64,000 bases of DNA from Planctomycetota bacterium (GCA_016872725.1 VGZC01000014.1:1-64000), one strand, 5' to 3'; numbered from the stretch's first letter, positions 17,672-27,474 are shown. The notes: generated by a model from the letters alone, not told the origin. Program-made: numbers and translations.

Positions 17672-18715
17672 TCAACGCGCCGCCTTCGTTCCCGCGCCGG
17701 CATCGATGCGCGCGCGATCCCCGTCCTCCCGCGTCACGCTCAGGAATGCGTCTTCGAGATCGGCCTGCAATTCGCGGAACTGCGAAACGCGGACGCGCTG
17801 GTCGACCAGATCCCGCAGCAGGTCGCCAAGTTCGTCCTCGGACTTGTGCGAACGAAAACGGACCATCAGTTCGGTGTCGGAAACGGACGCTCCCGCATCC
17901 CCGTGGAACGCATCCACGATCCGCGCCGCGCGCGGGAGGTCCTCCCGGTTCGCCAACTGGATTTCGATCGTCCGTTCCTGACTCACGCGTCGCATGATTT
18001 CGGCGAGCGGTCCGAACGCGCGCAGCCGCCCGTTCGTGATGATGGCGACCTGATCGCAGATCCGCGCGAGTTCCGGCAGGATATGGCTCGTGACGATCAG
18101 CGACTTGCCGATCGCCGCCAATCGCAGGAGCAACTGGCGCATTTCCACGCGCGCCTCGGGGTCAAGCCCATTGGCGGGTTCGTCCAGAATCAACACCTCG
18201 GGATCGTGCAGGAGGGTCCTGGCGATTCCGACACGCTGTTGCATGCCGTGGCTGAGGCTCTCGACATACCGATCCCGCATGTAGGCCGCGTTGGTCGTTT
18301 CGAGTACTTCGTGGATCCGGTTCGCCCGCGCGCGGCGCGGGATGCCGAACGCCGCCCCGAAGAAGTCGAGGTACTCCGAAACGCGCATGTTGTCATACGA
18401 GCCGAACCGATCGGGCATGTAACCGACGAGTTTCTTGATGCGGCGCGCGTCGCGGCGGCAGTCCGCGCCGCAAATCACGGCCTCGCCGCTCGACGGCCGC
18501 AACAGGCCGACCAGGATCTTGATCGTCGTGGTCTTCCCCGCTCCGTTGGGACCGATAAAGCCCAGGATCTGGCCCCGATCGAGATGGATGTCGAGCGCGT
18601 CGAGGGCGATGAAATCGCCGAACCGCTTGGAAAGGGCCCGCGTTTCCATCACGCGACTTGTCGATGGGGACGGCGCGGCCGCGGGTTCTCCGGGCGCGGT
18701 TGTCGCTGTCGTCAT
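17672..18715 (-). CDS. ABC transporter ATP-binding protein (CcmA/GldA-like)
   Basis: 347 aa. It has Walker A GPNGAGKTTT, the signature LSHGMQQRVG and Walker B VLILDEPANGLDP with catalytic Glu, then the switch VTSHIL. After the nucleotide-binding domain there is a ~90-residue C-terminal domain, as in drug- and Gld-type exporters. The start at 18715 (MTTATTAPGEP) is the first ATG with a sensible distance to METRALSKRFGD. It powers the downstream duplicated permease. All catalytic motifs are intact. Confidence 0.95.
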   Translation of the reverse strand: MTTATTAPGEPAAAPSPSTSRVMETRALSKRFGDFIALDALDIHLDRGQILGFIGPNGAGKTTTIKILVGLLRPSSGEAVICGADCRRDARRIKKLVGYMPDRFGSYDNMRVSEYLDFFGAAFGIPRRARANRIHEVLETTNAAYMRDRYVESLSHGMQQRVGIARTLLHDPEVLILDEPANGLDPEARVEMRQLLLRLAAIGKSLIVTSHILPELARICDQVAIITNGRLRAFGPLAEIMRRVSQERTIEIQLANREDLPRAARIVDAFHGDAGASVSDTELMVRFRSHKSEDELGDLLRDLVDQRVRVSQFRELQADLEDAFLSVTREDGDRARIDAGAGTKAAR

Positions 18716-18839
18716 GGCTCGGTTCCGGCACAAATGCGGTGTTGAAATGAAGGCTCGGCGAATTGGACTTCCCACCGACGGCGCCGACCCGCTCGGAGAA
18801 TCCGTCCGCGAGGGATTGCCGCTCGGGCCTGACGACCCG

Positions 18840-21347
18840 TCATGGAACGTCCCCCTCCGCCGTCACATGAAGCTCCTGAACGGTCCACAGGGGTGATCGG
18901 TTTTTCGCGTCCGTCGATTCCCCGACAAGCAGTCCGAGCACAATGCCTCCGTTCGGATCGGTCCGCAAGAGATCGGCGTCCTCGACGACATGTTGGATGG
19001 TCCCGGTCGGATTCGCGCGTTCCAGCAAGGTCACGATCTCGCCGTCGCGCAGCGCGGCGAGCCGCACGGCACGGGAGGGAGCGTGGATGCTCAGTTGGAT
19101 GACGAGCTTGCTCAGTACGATCGGCAGCACGACCTCGGGCACTTGGGCGCGCAGCCAGGAATCGGACGCGAGCGCCGTTGCGACCCATTCGCCGGTCGCC
19201 GCCTGGTACGTCGTCGCGACGCCGCGGCCCGTCGGTCCCGCGATCATCCGGTAGGGCAGGAACGAGGCGGGCAGTGCGACATGGGCGCCCGACGCGGGCT
19301 TTTCGAACCGGATCGGCACGCAATAGAGCGCGCTGCCCGCCCGCTGATAACCGCTCGGCAGATCGAGGCCACGGTCGAACGGATCGCCCCAGATCATGAG
19401 CATCGGACGGTCCGGAAAACGCGTGGTTTGGCGCCGATCCATCATCGAGGCCATCAAATGCCGGCGCCGCCGCTGTTCGTCGTTGATCAACGACTCGGCG
19501 ACAAACTCGCCCTTGGCCAGCCGAGCGCCGGGCGCACCGACGAACGATCCGTCCTGGCGGTAGGCGATCGCGAGCGACGGGCCGCCGGGAACGACCATCA
19601 CCGCGTCGGACGCGTTTTGAATGGGCAAGCCTCGAAGGCTACCTTCGACGCCTCGGGGTCCGAACGTCACGTCGACGTGGACCGGTTCCGCCAGCGTCAC
19701 CGATGTTCGGTAGCGGGCTTCGCGCACGCCGGCGGGCAACCGCAATCGAGTCCACCGCCACGCATCCCGATCATGCCACGCGATTTCGCGATTCACGCCT
19801 TCCAATCCATGGCCGTCGGGCATCCATAGGACGCCCCGATCCGAGGCGACGGGAACTTCGCCCGGTTCCCGTTGATAGAACGCCGTCGAGCCGGCCACGT
19901 GCATCCAAGGGCTGTCGGGATGCACGATCGCGACTTGAGAGACGGCCGCGGTCGGCGGAACTTGGCTCTGCCGCGAGAACCCCAGGAAACCGATCGGAGC
20001 GGCGGCGAGCAGGGCGAGTCCCGGCGCGGCCCAAACCGGCACCGACGACGGGAATCCGCGCCGTATCCACCCGATCGCGATCAATCCAAGAACGAAGATC
20101 GCCAGGATCAAGGCGACGGGCGTCCGTGAAACGACGCGATAGCCAATCTGCTCGGCAAGGTAGGGCCCGACATCCTCGGCCGAGAACGGATGCTCGGTCG
20201 TCGGCGAGAACAGCAGTCCGCTGAGTTCATCCAACGCCGCCGTGGCGACAAACGCGGCCTGGCGATCGGCGTCGGGAGGGCGCCGCTCGTTCGGTTCGTA
20301 CAAGCGCACCCACGCTTCCGGACCCACCGTCGTGAAGAGGACGCGGCCCTTTCCGTATGCCCGGATGAACGACGCGGGCCACCCGTCGACCCGGTGGGCC
20401 GTTTCGACGTCTCGTGTTTCGACCCGCACCATCGGAACGGGCCGCTCGAACGAAACGGCCGGATAATCGCCGCTTCCGAACAGCGCGGGCGCCATGCGCA
20501 CTTCGGTCAGCTCCACCCGGTCCACGACCGCGCATTGGTACTGATCGCCGAGCAGCCAGCGCACATTCGATTCGTCGACGCGATCGAGCATGATCCACAG
20601 GCGGCCGCCGGCCAGGAGCCAGTCCCGCAGGGCGCCGACCGTCGCGGGGTGCGAGAACGCCTTGTCGCCCTGCAGGAGAATCTGATCGACGGCGTCGAGC
20701 TGATCGAGCGAATCGGGAAAAAGCGGCTCGGAGAATTCCCCCGTGCGGCGCGTGCGCCCGGCGGCGATGCGCGCGGCGATCAGCATTTCGTAGGGCGTCG
20801 GATAAGCCGTGTCGATGAGCACGTCATCGGGGAACATGGCCGAAGTGATCGACTCGCCGTTGCGGAACACGGTCGTCGTGCGTTTGAGCGCGCCGCCGTA
20901 GTCGGTGAGCGTGCGCGTGCCTTGGGGCGTTTCCATCGTCACGACGCACTCGATGTCGTACGAGCCGGGCGACGCGCCGCGATCCGACGCCTCGCGTTCA
21001 TCCAGGTCGGGCGTGAGCACATTGCACGTCGTGAGCCGCCTCGCGTTCGCCGGAAGATGGAGTTCACGGCGGAAGTGGAGATCGGGAGCCGCTCGGAAAT
21101 GGAACGTCGCGGCGAGGCGCGCCGGCTCGTCGGTCGGATTGGCGATCTCGATGCCGACCTGCGACCAACGGCCGGGTCGAAAAATCCGCGCGCCGGCGGG
21201 CCCGCCCATCGAAAGGGGAACCGGCTCGGTGCGTCCCTCGGTCTGGGCCTCCGTCGTCGAAACGACCGTCGACCATGCGACGAGGGCGAACGTGATGGCG
21301 CGCGGACGAAGCGTCGCGAACGAATGGACGACACGGGCAAGATTCAT
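18840..21347 (-). CDS. Large membrane-anchored extracytoplasmic protein, first gene of the exporter operon
   Basis: 835 aa. A signal peptide (residues ~15-35) is followed by beta-rich domains (PGRWSQVGIEIANPTDEPARL, like an Ig-like or GldG-associated domain). Next is a GATase1-like region (DQILLQGDKAFSHPAT, ALRDWLLAGGRLWIM, YGKGRVLFTTVG). Two adjacent hydrophobic helices near residues 420-475 (VALILAIFVLGLIAIGWI; VWAAPGLALLAAAPIGFLGF) precede a ~360-residue beta-rich C-terminal part. This layout recalls proteins that accompany ABC-2 exporters of the Gld type. The ATPase gene follows after 124 nt. I do not recognise a named family, and the function is inferred only from the neighbours. Confidence 0.65.
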   Translation of the reverse strand: MNLARVVHSFATLRPRAITFALVAWSTVVSTTEAQTEGRTEPVPLSMGGPAGARIFRPGRWSQVGIEIANPTDEPARLAATFHFRAAPDLHFRRELHLPANARRLTTCNVLTPDLDEREASDRGASPGSYDIECVVTMETPQGTRTLTDYGGALKRTTTVFRNGESITSAMFPDDVLIDTAYPTPYEMLIAARIAAGRTRRTGEFSEPLFPDSLDQLDAVDQILLQGDKAFSHPATVGALRDWLLAGGRLWIMLDRVDESNVRWLLGDQYQCAVVDRVELTEVRMAPALFGSGDYPAVSFERPVPMVRVETRDVETAHRVDGWPASFIRAYGKGRVLFTTVGPEAWVRLYEPNERRPPDADRQAAFVATAALDELSGLLFSPTTEHPFSAEDVGPYLAEQIGYRVVSRTPVALILAIFVLGLIAIGWIRRGFPSSVPVWAAPGLALLAAAPIGFLGFSRQSQVPPTAAVSQVAIVHPDSPWMHVAGSTAFYQREPGEVPVASDRGVLWMPDGHGLEGVNREIAWHDRDAWRWTRLRLPAGVREARYRTSVTLAEPVHVDVTFGPRGVEGSLRGLPIQNASDAVMVVPGGPSLAIAYRQDGSFVGAPGARLAKGEFVAESLINDEQRRRRHLMASMMDRRQTTRFPDRPMLMIWGDPFDRGLDLPSGYQRAGSALYCVPIRFEKPASGAHVALPASFLPYRMIAGPTGRGVATTYQAATGEWVATALASDSWLRAQVPEVVLPIVLSKLVIQLSIHAPSRAVRLAALRDGEIVTLLERANPTGTIQHVVEDADLLRTDPNGGIVLGLLVGESTDAKNRSPLWTVQELHVTAEGDVP

Positions 21348-21581
21348 GAACGGCCTTCGGCTCGGACGGGAAATGGCGGCATTCGATTCGGTCGCATCGG
21401 TGCGATCACCCTACTCCGCCCGGAATCGACGGTCAATGCGCCGCGTTCGTTGGCATTGCCGTTCGCCCACACGATGGCCTAGAGTATCCCACGACTTCGG
21501 CGTCCGCGCTCGCGATTCCGTGAAATCGGCTTCGCGCTTGACTCGGCGGGCGGTCGGCTCCATGCCAGATGGGGAAACGCA

Positions 21582-22829
21582 ATGGAATCCGAATCAGGCG
21601 ATGCGACCGGCCCGGCCGGCGGCGCGGCGCGCGCGGTTCCGACCATCGCGGCGGCAACGTCGCCGCGTCTTCGGCTTGCCAAGGCGTCGGCGCGCGTCGT
21701 CGTGCTCGCGCTCGTCGGCGTGGGGATCTGGCGAGCGGCCGAGCGGGCGGCGGATGATTTCCGCCGGCACCAAGCGGTGCTCCGCGTCAAAGTCACGCAA
21801 CTCCGCCGTGAGCTCGACGCACTGCCTCCCACCGCCGACGCGGACACCCGCGCGGCGCTGCGCGACCGGGAACGGGAACTCGCCGCGCAGCAGCTCGAAT
21901 GGCGCCGGTTGAGCGCGGGTTGGCTCGGACTCGCCGCCGTTTGCTACGGTATCGGCACGTTGCCCGCGTGGTGGTTCTGGCATCGGACGCTCCGGGCGTT
22001 CGGCCAGGAGCCGGATTCGCGGTCGAGCCTGCGCGCCTACACCATTGGCCACCTCGGAAAATACGTCCCCGGCAAGGCGCTCGTCGTCGTCCTGCGCGCG
22101 TCGCTCGTCCGATCGGAACGCGTGGCCGTTTGGGCGGCGGTCGCCGCGGTTTTCGTCGAGACGCTCACGCTGATGGCGGTCGGAGCCGCGGTCGCCGCGG
22201 CCCTGCTCCCGATCGCGGTCGGCGGCGCGCGGCGATTCGAGTGGATCGCGATCGCGATCGGACTCGCCCTCGCGTCGGGACTCCCCACAACGCCCGTCGT
22301 CTTCCGACGTATCGTCCGGTTCCTGATGCGCCGCCGCGCTCCCGAAAACCTCGACGCCGCGCTCGCCGGACTCAGTGCGCGGCACATGGCCGTCGGATGG
22401 CTCGCGATGACCGTCGCATGGGCATTCTTGGGCCTGAGCCTGTGGGCGACGACGCGCGGACTGCCCGGCGACGCGCGGTCGGTCGCCGAAAGCCTCGCGG
22501 ACCTGCCCCTGTTGACGGCCTGCGCCGCGTTGGCCATGGTCCTGGGATTCGTGTCGCTCATGCCGGGCGGGTTGGGCGTTCGGGAACTCGTCGTCTCGTC
22601 GCTCCTCGCGCCCCAATCCGGCGCGGCTCGGGCGCTTGCGGCCGCCGTCCTGCTCCGCGCGGTATGGTTGGTGTCCGAACTCGTCGCATCGGGTATCCTT
22701 GCCGTTCGATGCCGCGCGCGGAGGCGTTCTCCGCACCGTGGAACGCATTCGGATCCCGGCGACCGATCGACCGAGTGCTCGATCGCATGCTCCGGTACGC
22801 TCGCCGATCCGCGCGGGAACGGACCTTGA
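21582..22829 (+). CDS. Flippase-like domain protein (lysylphosphatidylglycerol synthase TM-region / AglD-like)
   Basis: 415 aa with a cytoplasmic N-terminus, an Arg/Glu-rich helical stretch (~70-105), then about eight hydrophobic segments. The family hallmarks are IGHLGKYVPGKALVVVLRASL and FVSLMPGGLGVRELVVSSLL, typical of integral proteins acting on lipid-linked sugars or lipids. The last ~45 residues are polar and Arg/Ser/Pro-rich, unusual for the family. The glycosyltransferase gene begins 11 nt later, so the two are probably co-transcribed. Role in moving or making a lipid-linked glycan is inference. Confidence 0.8.
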   Translation: MESESGDATGPAGGAARAVPTIAAATSPRLRLAKASARVVVLALVGVGIWRAAERAADDFRRHQAVLRVKVTQLRRELDALPPTADADTRAALRDRERELAAQQLEWRRLSAGWLGLAAVCYGIGTLPAWWFWHRTLRAFGQEPDSRSSLRAYTIGHLGKYVPGKALVVVLRASLVRSERVAVWAAVAAVFVETLTLMAVGAAVAAALLPIAVGGARRFEWIAIAIGLALASGLPTTPVVFRRIVRFLMRRRAPENLDAALAGLSARHMAVGWLAMTVAWAFLGLSLWATTRGLPGDARSVAESLADLPLLTACAALAMVLGFVSLMPGGLGVRELVVSSLLAPQSGAARALAAAVLLRAVWLVSELVASGILAVRCRARRRSPHRGTHSDPGDRSTECSIACSGTLADPRGNGP

Positions 22830-22840
22830 GGTAACCACTG

Positions 22841-23881
22841 ATGACCGCGACGTTCGGACGCGACGCCCTGATTTCGATCGTCGTTCCCCTTTGGAACGAG
22901 GAATCGAGCCTCGATCGTTTGCACGAGGAACTGTCCTCGGTGGCCGCGGGCAACGGATACCGGTTTCAGATGCTCTTCGTCGACGACGGGTCGACCGATG
23001 GTTCCTGGGATCGCATCCGCCGATTGGCGGAACGCGACGGGCGGGTGGAAGCGATCCGATTCCGCCGCAATTTCGGCAAGGCCGCCGCGCTGAGCGCGGG
23101 ATTCGCCGCGGCGCGCGGCTCGGTCGTGTTGACGCTCGACGCCGATCTCCAGGACGATCCGGCCGAGATTCCGCGTTTCCTTGAGGCGCTCGACACCGAC
23201 TTGGACGTCGTCAGCGGTTGGAAAAAGGTCCGGCTCGACCCCTGGCACAAGGTCTGGCCGTCCCGCGTTTTCAACGATCTCGTCGGCCGGCTGACGGGAG
23301 TGCGTTTGCACGACCACAATTGCGGTTTCAAGTGTTATCGCCGCGAATTGCTCGAAGAGATCCGCGTCTATGGCGAGTTGCACCGGTTTGTGCCGGTGCT
23401 GGCGGCCGCGCGCGGCTGGCGGGTCGGTGAAATCGTCGTCCATCATCGGCCTCGCGAGTTCGGCCGTTCGAAGTACGGCGTGCGGAGGTTCGTCAAGGGA
23501 TTCCTCGACCTGATGACGGTCTACTTTCTGACAGGATTTCGTCAGCGGCCCCAGCACCTGTTCGGCACGGTCGGCATGCTCTCCTTCCTGATGGGACTCG
23601 CCGCGATCGGCTATCTTTCGGCGTATTGGGTCCTCGCGCGCGTCTTCCCCGAATGGGACCTGTTGCCCTTGCACCAACGGCCGGCCCTGCTTTACGGCGT
23701 CGCGGCCATGCTCCTGGGCGCGCAGTTCCTCTCGATCGGATTCCTCGCGGAGCTCATGACGGCCTACCACGCGCGCGACACCGGTATGTACTCGGTCCGC
23801 GAACGGCTTCGCGCGGACTCCGGCGGGCCGGCGCCGGGGAGCGACGAATCGGCCGCCGACACGGCAAGGCGGCGGGGATGA
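22841..23881 (+). CDS. Family 2 glycosyltransferase (DPM1/GtrB-like)
   Basis: 346 aa. The GT2 catalytic domain is at the N-terminus (ISIVVPLWNEESSLDRLHEE; VDDGSTDGSW; LDADLQDDP as DxD motif). The GtrB/ArnC-type phrase HNCGFKCYRRELLEEIR and HHRPREFGRSKYGVRRF follow. Two C-terminal membrane helices (~230-310) anchor it. Such enzymes transfer a sugar to undecaprenyl or dolichyl phosphate, making a donor for membrane GT-C enzymes, which fits the next gene. A GAGGT sequence lies 10 nt before the ATG. Sugar specificity unknown. Confidence 0.9.
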   Translation: MTATFGRDALISIVVPLWNEESSLDRLHEELSSVAAGNGYRFQMLFVDDGSTDGSWDRIRRLAERDGRVEAIRFRRNFGKAAALSAGFAAARGSVVLTLDADLQDDPAEIPRFLEALDTDLDVVSGWKKVRLDPWHKVWPSRVFNDLVGRLTGVRLHDHNCGFKCYRRELLEEIRVYGELHRFVPVLAAARGWRVGEIVVHHRPREFGRSKYGVRRFVKGFLDLMTVYFLTGFRQRPQHLFGTVGMLSFLMGLAAIGYLSAYWVLARVFPEWDLLPLHQRPALLYGVAAMLLGAQFLSIGFLAELMTAYHARDTGMYSVRERLRADSGGPAPGSDESAADTARRRG

Positions 23882-23927
23882 AGGCGATGGTGGAATCGCG
23901 GATCCCGGAGAAACAAGGAGCCGTGAC

Positions 23928-25526
23928 GTGACGGATCGACGTTGTGCGGACGGCGGCGCCCTCCGCGACAAGCCTTACCTTCTGCTGTTCGCCGTCGCCA
24001 TCGCCCTGATGGCCGCGCAGATCGCCCGCGTTCGATCGCAACTCGGCGGCACTCCCTTGCTGAGCGCGAACGATCGAAGCCGGTGGGCGACCATCCGCGC
24101 GCTCGTCGAACACGGAACCTATGTGCTCGACGACGTGGTCATGCCGAACGGTAAGCGGGACCGGGAATGGTATTCGATCGACATGGTGCGCCACGCGGAC
24201 CGCGACGGCGTGGAGCACTTTTATTCCACCAAGCCCGCTCTGCTTCCCACGCTGCTCGCGATCCCCTGCTTCCTGCTCGATCGAACGGCCGGGCTCACCT
24301 TGTCGGACGACACGTTTTTTGTGGTTCGCGGCATGTTGGTCCTCTTCAATGTCGTTCCGATCGCCGTCTATTTCGGGCTTGTCGGCCGAGCCGTCGATCG
24401 ATGGGGGCGGACCGATTGGGGGCGGCTCTACGTGGTCGTGACGGCGGCGTTCGCAACGCTCGCGACGCCGTTCGCCGCGACGCTCAATAACCATGTGCCG
24501 GCGATGGTCGGCGCCGCGGTCGCGGGCTACGTATTGATGCGCATGGCCGTCGACGGGCGCCGCGAATATCGGTACTTCCTGCTCGCCGGATTCGCCTCGG
24601 CGTGGACCGCCGCGAATGAGCTACCCTCGCTTCCGCTCGTCATCGTCGCGGGATGGATCGCCGTCCGGTGCGATGCGAAACGGGCCGCGTGGGCGTTCGC
24701 CGGTCCGGCGATCGCGGTCGGAATCGCGTTCCAGCTCGCCAACTTCGCGGCCCACGGCGATTGGCGTCCTCCGTACGCGCATCGGGGAGACGGGCGATTG
24801 CTCGGGACGTGGACCGCCGCGGAACCGAGCGAACGCGAGCCCCAGGTCGCGCCCCCCGAGATCCAACGCGTCGCGATCGAACTCGCCGGCAATCGCGACG
24901 GCGGGACGGCCGCCGAGGGGATGTTGCGCCCCCGCGACGAAGCACACGCGTGGGAGCTTCGGGCGAACGGCGTTCGCCACGCCCTGCGGTGGCGCGACGA
25001 CGCCGTGGAAGTTCGCGAATGGGACAATTGGTACGACTACGAGGGCACGTATTGGCAGGTCAGCCGGAGGCGGGGCGTGGATCGTGGTGAACCGAGCCGA
25101 ACGGTCTACGCGTTCAACGTGCTCGTGGGCCACCATGGCATCCTCAGTCTATCTCCCGTCTGGTTCATCGCCCTGGTCGGTCTTGGGTTCCGGGTTCGCG
25201 ACGGATGCGTCTCGATCCGGCGGGCCGCCTGGATCGCCGCCGGACTCACCGCGATCTGCATCGCGTTCTATCTCGCCAGACCGCTCGCCGATCGCAACTA
25301 CGGGGGAGTGAATTGCGGCATGCGATGGACGCTTTGGATGACGCCGTTCTGGTTGTTCTTCCTCATGCCCGCCGCCGACGCCGCGCGGTCGACAGGGACC
25401 CGCGCCGTTTGCGTGGCCCTGCTCGCCGCCAGCGCGTTCTCGGCGTTCTACTCCGCCCCGAACCCCTGGTCGCATCCTTGGATCTTCGAATACTGGACGG
25501 CCCTTGGCTGGATCCACTATCCTTGA
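23928..25526 (+). CDS. Polytopic membrane protein, GT-C glycosyltransferase-like
   Basis: 532 aa from the GTG at 23928, which has AAGGAG 7 nt upstream. There are about 9-10 hydrophobic segments, with an extended loop after the first (NDRSRWATIRALVEHGTYVLDD) in the place where GT-C enzymes keep acidic catalytic residues. A large soluble insert (~275-390) lies between later helices, and the end has YYLARPL-like and MRWTLWMTPFWLFF segments. It follows a GtrB-like lipid-sugar synthase, the usual partner of GT-C transferases. I do not see a named family signature, so the activity is inference from topology and neighbours. Confidence 0.6.
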   Translation: MTDRRCADGGALRDKPYLLLFAVAIALMAAQIARVRSQLGGTPLLSANDRSRWATIRALVEHGTYVLDDVVMPNGKRDREWYSIDMVRHADRDGVEHFYSTKPALLPTLLAIPCFLLDRTAGLTLSDDTFFVVRGMLVLFNVVPIAVYFGLVGRAVDRWGRTDWGRLYVVVTAAFATLATPFAATLNNHVPAMVGAAVAGYVLMRMAVDGRREYRYFLLAGFASAWTAANELPSLPLVIVAGWIAVRCDAKRAAWAFAGPAIAVGIAFQLANFAAHGDWRPPYAHRGDGRLLGTWTAAEPSEREPQVAPPEIQRVAIELAGNRDGGTAAEGMLRPRDEAHAWELRANGVRHALRWRDDAVEVREWDNWYDYEGTYWQVSRRRGVDRGEPSRTVYAFNVLVGHHGILSLSPVWFIALVGLGFRVRDGCVSIRRAAWIAAGLTAICIAFYLARPLADRNYGGVNCGMRWTLWMTPFWLFFLMPAADAARSTGTRAVCVALLAASAFSAFYSAPNPWSHPWIFEYWTALGWIHYP

Positions 25527-25530
25527 CCCC

Positions 25531-25586
25531 CGACGCGGCGCGCCCCATGCGATGGGCCGCCAACGCGGCTCGCCCCATGCGATGGT
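25531..25586. repeat. Two 26-bp direct repeats, period 30, each with a CCCAT-GCG-ATGG hairpin, between convergent genes
   Basis: Copies at 25531-25556 and 25561-25586 differ at a few positions. Each contains CCCATGCGATGG, able to form a short stem with a GCG loop; the second copy reaches the gmhB stop codon. The position between two convergent genes would suit a bidirectional terminator, but there is no T-run. Confidence 0.65.
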
Positions 25587-26158
25587 CACGCGTCCCGGCT
25601 TTCCAAAGGCGGGCCGTGGCGGAAGATGATGTCGGCCGCGTCGCACAGATCGCGGCAGACGAAGTCGGGAGTCGTGTCCGCGTTCCGCGTGTTGGGAGGC
25701 GTCGGGGCCAGCAGAACCGTGCGTGTGCCGAGCGCCTTTCCGAACTCGATGTCCGTCAATCGGTCGCCGATCGTCCAACTTCTTGAGTAATCCGGTACCG
25801 CGCCCGTTTCGGCCACCCAATTCGCAACCATGCCGGTCGCCGGCTTCCGGCATCCGCATTGGACATCGGGGCCGTGCGGGCAATAACGGAACGCATCGAT
25901 CGCGATCCCTCGGCACCGCAGCCATCGGTTGACCTGGGAGTGCAGGACACGGACGTCATCTTCGCCGTACAATCCGCGAGCCACACCCGACTGGTTGGTG
26001 ACAACAACCAGTCCGAATCCTCGGTTCCTGAACCGTTCAAGCGCCTCGATCACTCCACCCAGGAACTCCCAGTCATCCCATCGATGGACATAACCGCGGT
26101 CGACGTTGAGTGTGCCGTCGCGGTCGAGGAACACGTAGGGTCGCGGTGTGGCGGCCAT
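25586..26158 (-). CDS. gmhB: D-glycero-beta-D-manno-heptose 1,7-bisphosphate 7-phosphatase (HAD-IIIA)
   Basis: 190 aa. The HAD nucleophile motif is FLDRDGTLNVDRGYV. VVVTNQSGVARGLY (motif II) and GDRLTDIEFGKALGTRTVLL (motif IV) follow. The zinc-binding loop typical of GmhB is present: CPHGPDVQCGCRKPATGM. It removes the 7-phosphate in ADP-heptose synthesis, whose other enzyme HldE is encoded at 44768. Its ATG overlaps the heptosyltransferase stop by one base (TGATG), so it is translationally coupled. HisB-N has the same fold, but the GT9 neighbour favours GmhB. Confidence 0.88.
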   Translation of the reverse strand: MAATPRPYVFLDRDGTLNVDRGYVHRWDDWEFLGGVIEALERFRNRGFGLVVVTNQSGVARGLYGEDDVRVLHSQVNRWLRCRGIAIDAFRYCPHGPDVQCGCRKPATGMVANWVAETGAVPDYSRSWTIGDRLTDIEFGKALGTRTVLLAPTPPNTRNADTTPDFVCRDLCDAADIIFRHGPPLESRDA

Positions 26159-27207
26159 CACGCGGCTTCCCGAATACCGATGGACCGCCCGAGGCGTTCC
26201 ATCGCGGCGAACACCATCTCGACGGGAAGGTCCCGCATACAGCGGTGGTGGCGCAAGGGGCATCGTCGCCGCGCGCAGGGTCGGCAATCCAGATCCAGAT
26301 GAACGCGGATCTCGCGAGGGTGGTAGTTGTCACTCCATCGCGGATCGGTCGGTCCAAAGAGACTCACCGCCGGAATGCCGAACGCCGCCGCGATATGCCG
26401 CGGCCCGCTGTCGGTCGTCACCACCATGCGGCTGCGCCGGATACAGGCTTTGGTAAGGCCGATGCCCAGGGTCCGGTTTCCGATGGAACGAATGCGCGGA
26501 TGGCGGGCGGCGGCTTCGACTTGCCGAGCCTTTTCGCGTTCCGCGGGTCCGCAGAGGATGAGCACAAAGGCTCCCCATTGCGATTGAACGCGCCGCGCGA
26601 GTTCGGCGAACGACTCGGTCGGCCAGTCCTTGGCCGGACCGTTCGCCGAACCCGTATTCAGGGCAACGACCGGTTCACCGGGTCGAATCTCCAAATCCCG
26701 GAATGCGTCGTCGGCCGCGATTTCATCGCGCGGTCGCGTGGCCAGACGCGGAACGCGGTCGGCCGGCGGACAACCGGCGGCCACCATCAGCGCGCGGTAT
26801 GTGTCGACCGCGGAAAACGGCTCATGGCGCCGAAGCGAGGGAATATCCACGGGGGTCGTCAGCCAGCGGTCGTACCAACGCCGCTTGAGGCCGATCGTCT
26901 CGTTCGCCGAACTCAGCCATTGCAGCAGGCGGGCGCGAGGTGAATTGGTCAAGCTGATGAACATCTCGGGAAGAAACCGGCGAAGACGCCCGGAAACCGG
27001 CCAGAACTGGGCCTGAACGTCGGCCGATCGCCGATCATAGAAGATCGTTTCGTCAAAAAAGCCGCACCCCGAAAGCGTTTCCGCGATGAGCGGCCGCATC
27101 ACCCCGCAAATCGTCGCGTGCGGGTATTGATGCCGCAGCGCGCCGAGCGAGGGGGTCGCCATCACGGCGTCGCCGACCCAGTTCGGCAGCAGCACGGCGA
27201 TGCGCAT
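26158..27207 (-). CDS. Glycosyltransferase family 9, lipopolysaccharide heptosyltransferase II-like
   Basis: 349 aa from the ATG at 27207 (MRIAVLLPNWVGDAVMATPSL, the WaaF opening). Motifs in order are LNTGSANGPAKDWPTESFAELA, LILCGPAEREKA and TTDSGPRHIAAAFGIPAVSLFGPTDP, the ADP-heptose-binding half. C-terminal cysteines (CRPCARRRCPLRHHRCM) are typical of family members. It adds heptose to the lipid A core or a related surface glycan. It is the first gene of a two-gene operon with gmhB and is divergent from the DUF4332 gene. Confidence 0.92.
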   Translation of the reverse strand: MRIAVLLPNWVGDAVMATPSLGALRHQYPHATICGVMRPLIAETLSGCGFFDETIFYDRRSADVQAQFWPVSGRLRRFLPEMFISLTNSPRARLLQWLSSANETIGLKRRWYDRWLTTPVDIPSLRRHEPFSAVDTYRALMVAAGCPPADRVPRLATRPRDEIAADDAFRDLEIRPGEPVVALNTGSANGPAKDWPTESFAELARRVQSQWGAFVLILCGPAEREKARQVEAAARHPRIRSIGNRTLGIGLTKACIRRSRMVVTTDSGPRHIAAAFGIPAVSLFGPTDPRWSDNYHPREIRVHLDLDCRPCARRRCPLRHHRCMRDLPVEMVFAAMERLGRSIGIREAA

Positions 27208-27474
27208 GGGGTTTCCTTGACGACCGAGCGGAGGCGATGAACGAAGGAGCGGGAATATACCGCCTGTCATCGTTCGCGGGAACAGGGAAATCGGCCTGGA
27301 TCGCCGAGCCGGATTCCGGTAGAGTGCGCCCGTCCGGTCGGCGCGCGGTGGAGCCGGCGCCGATTCGACTCGCGAAAATCCCCTCGCCGCGCGGGGGGCC
27401 GCGAATCTCGACCCGACCGCATTCGTGCCATTGCAGGATCTCGGATGCGAATCGCCAACGCGCAAGGGATTGCC

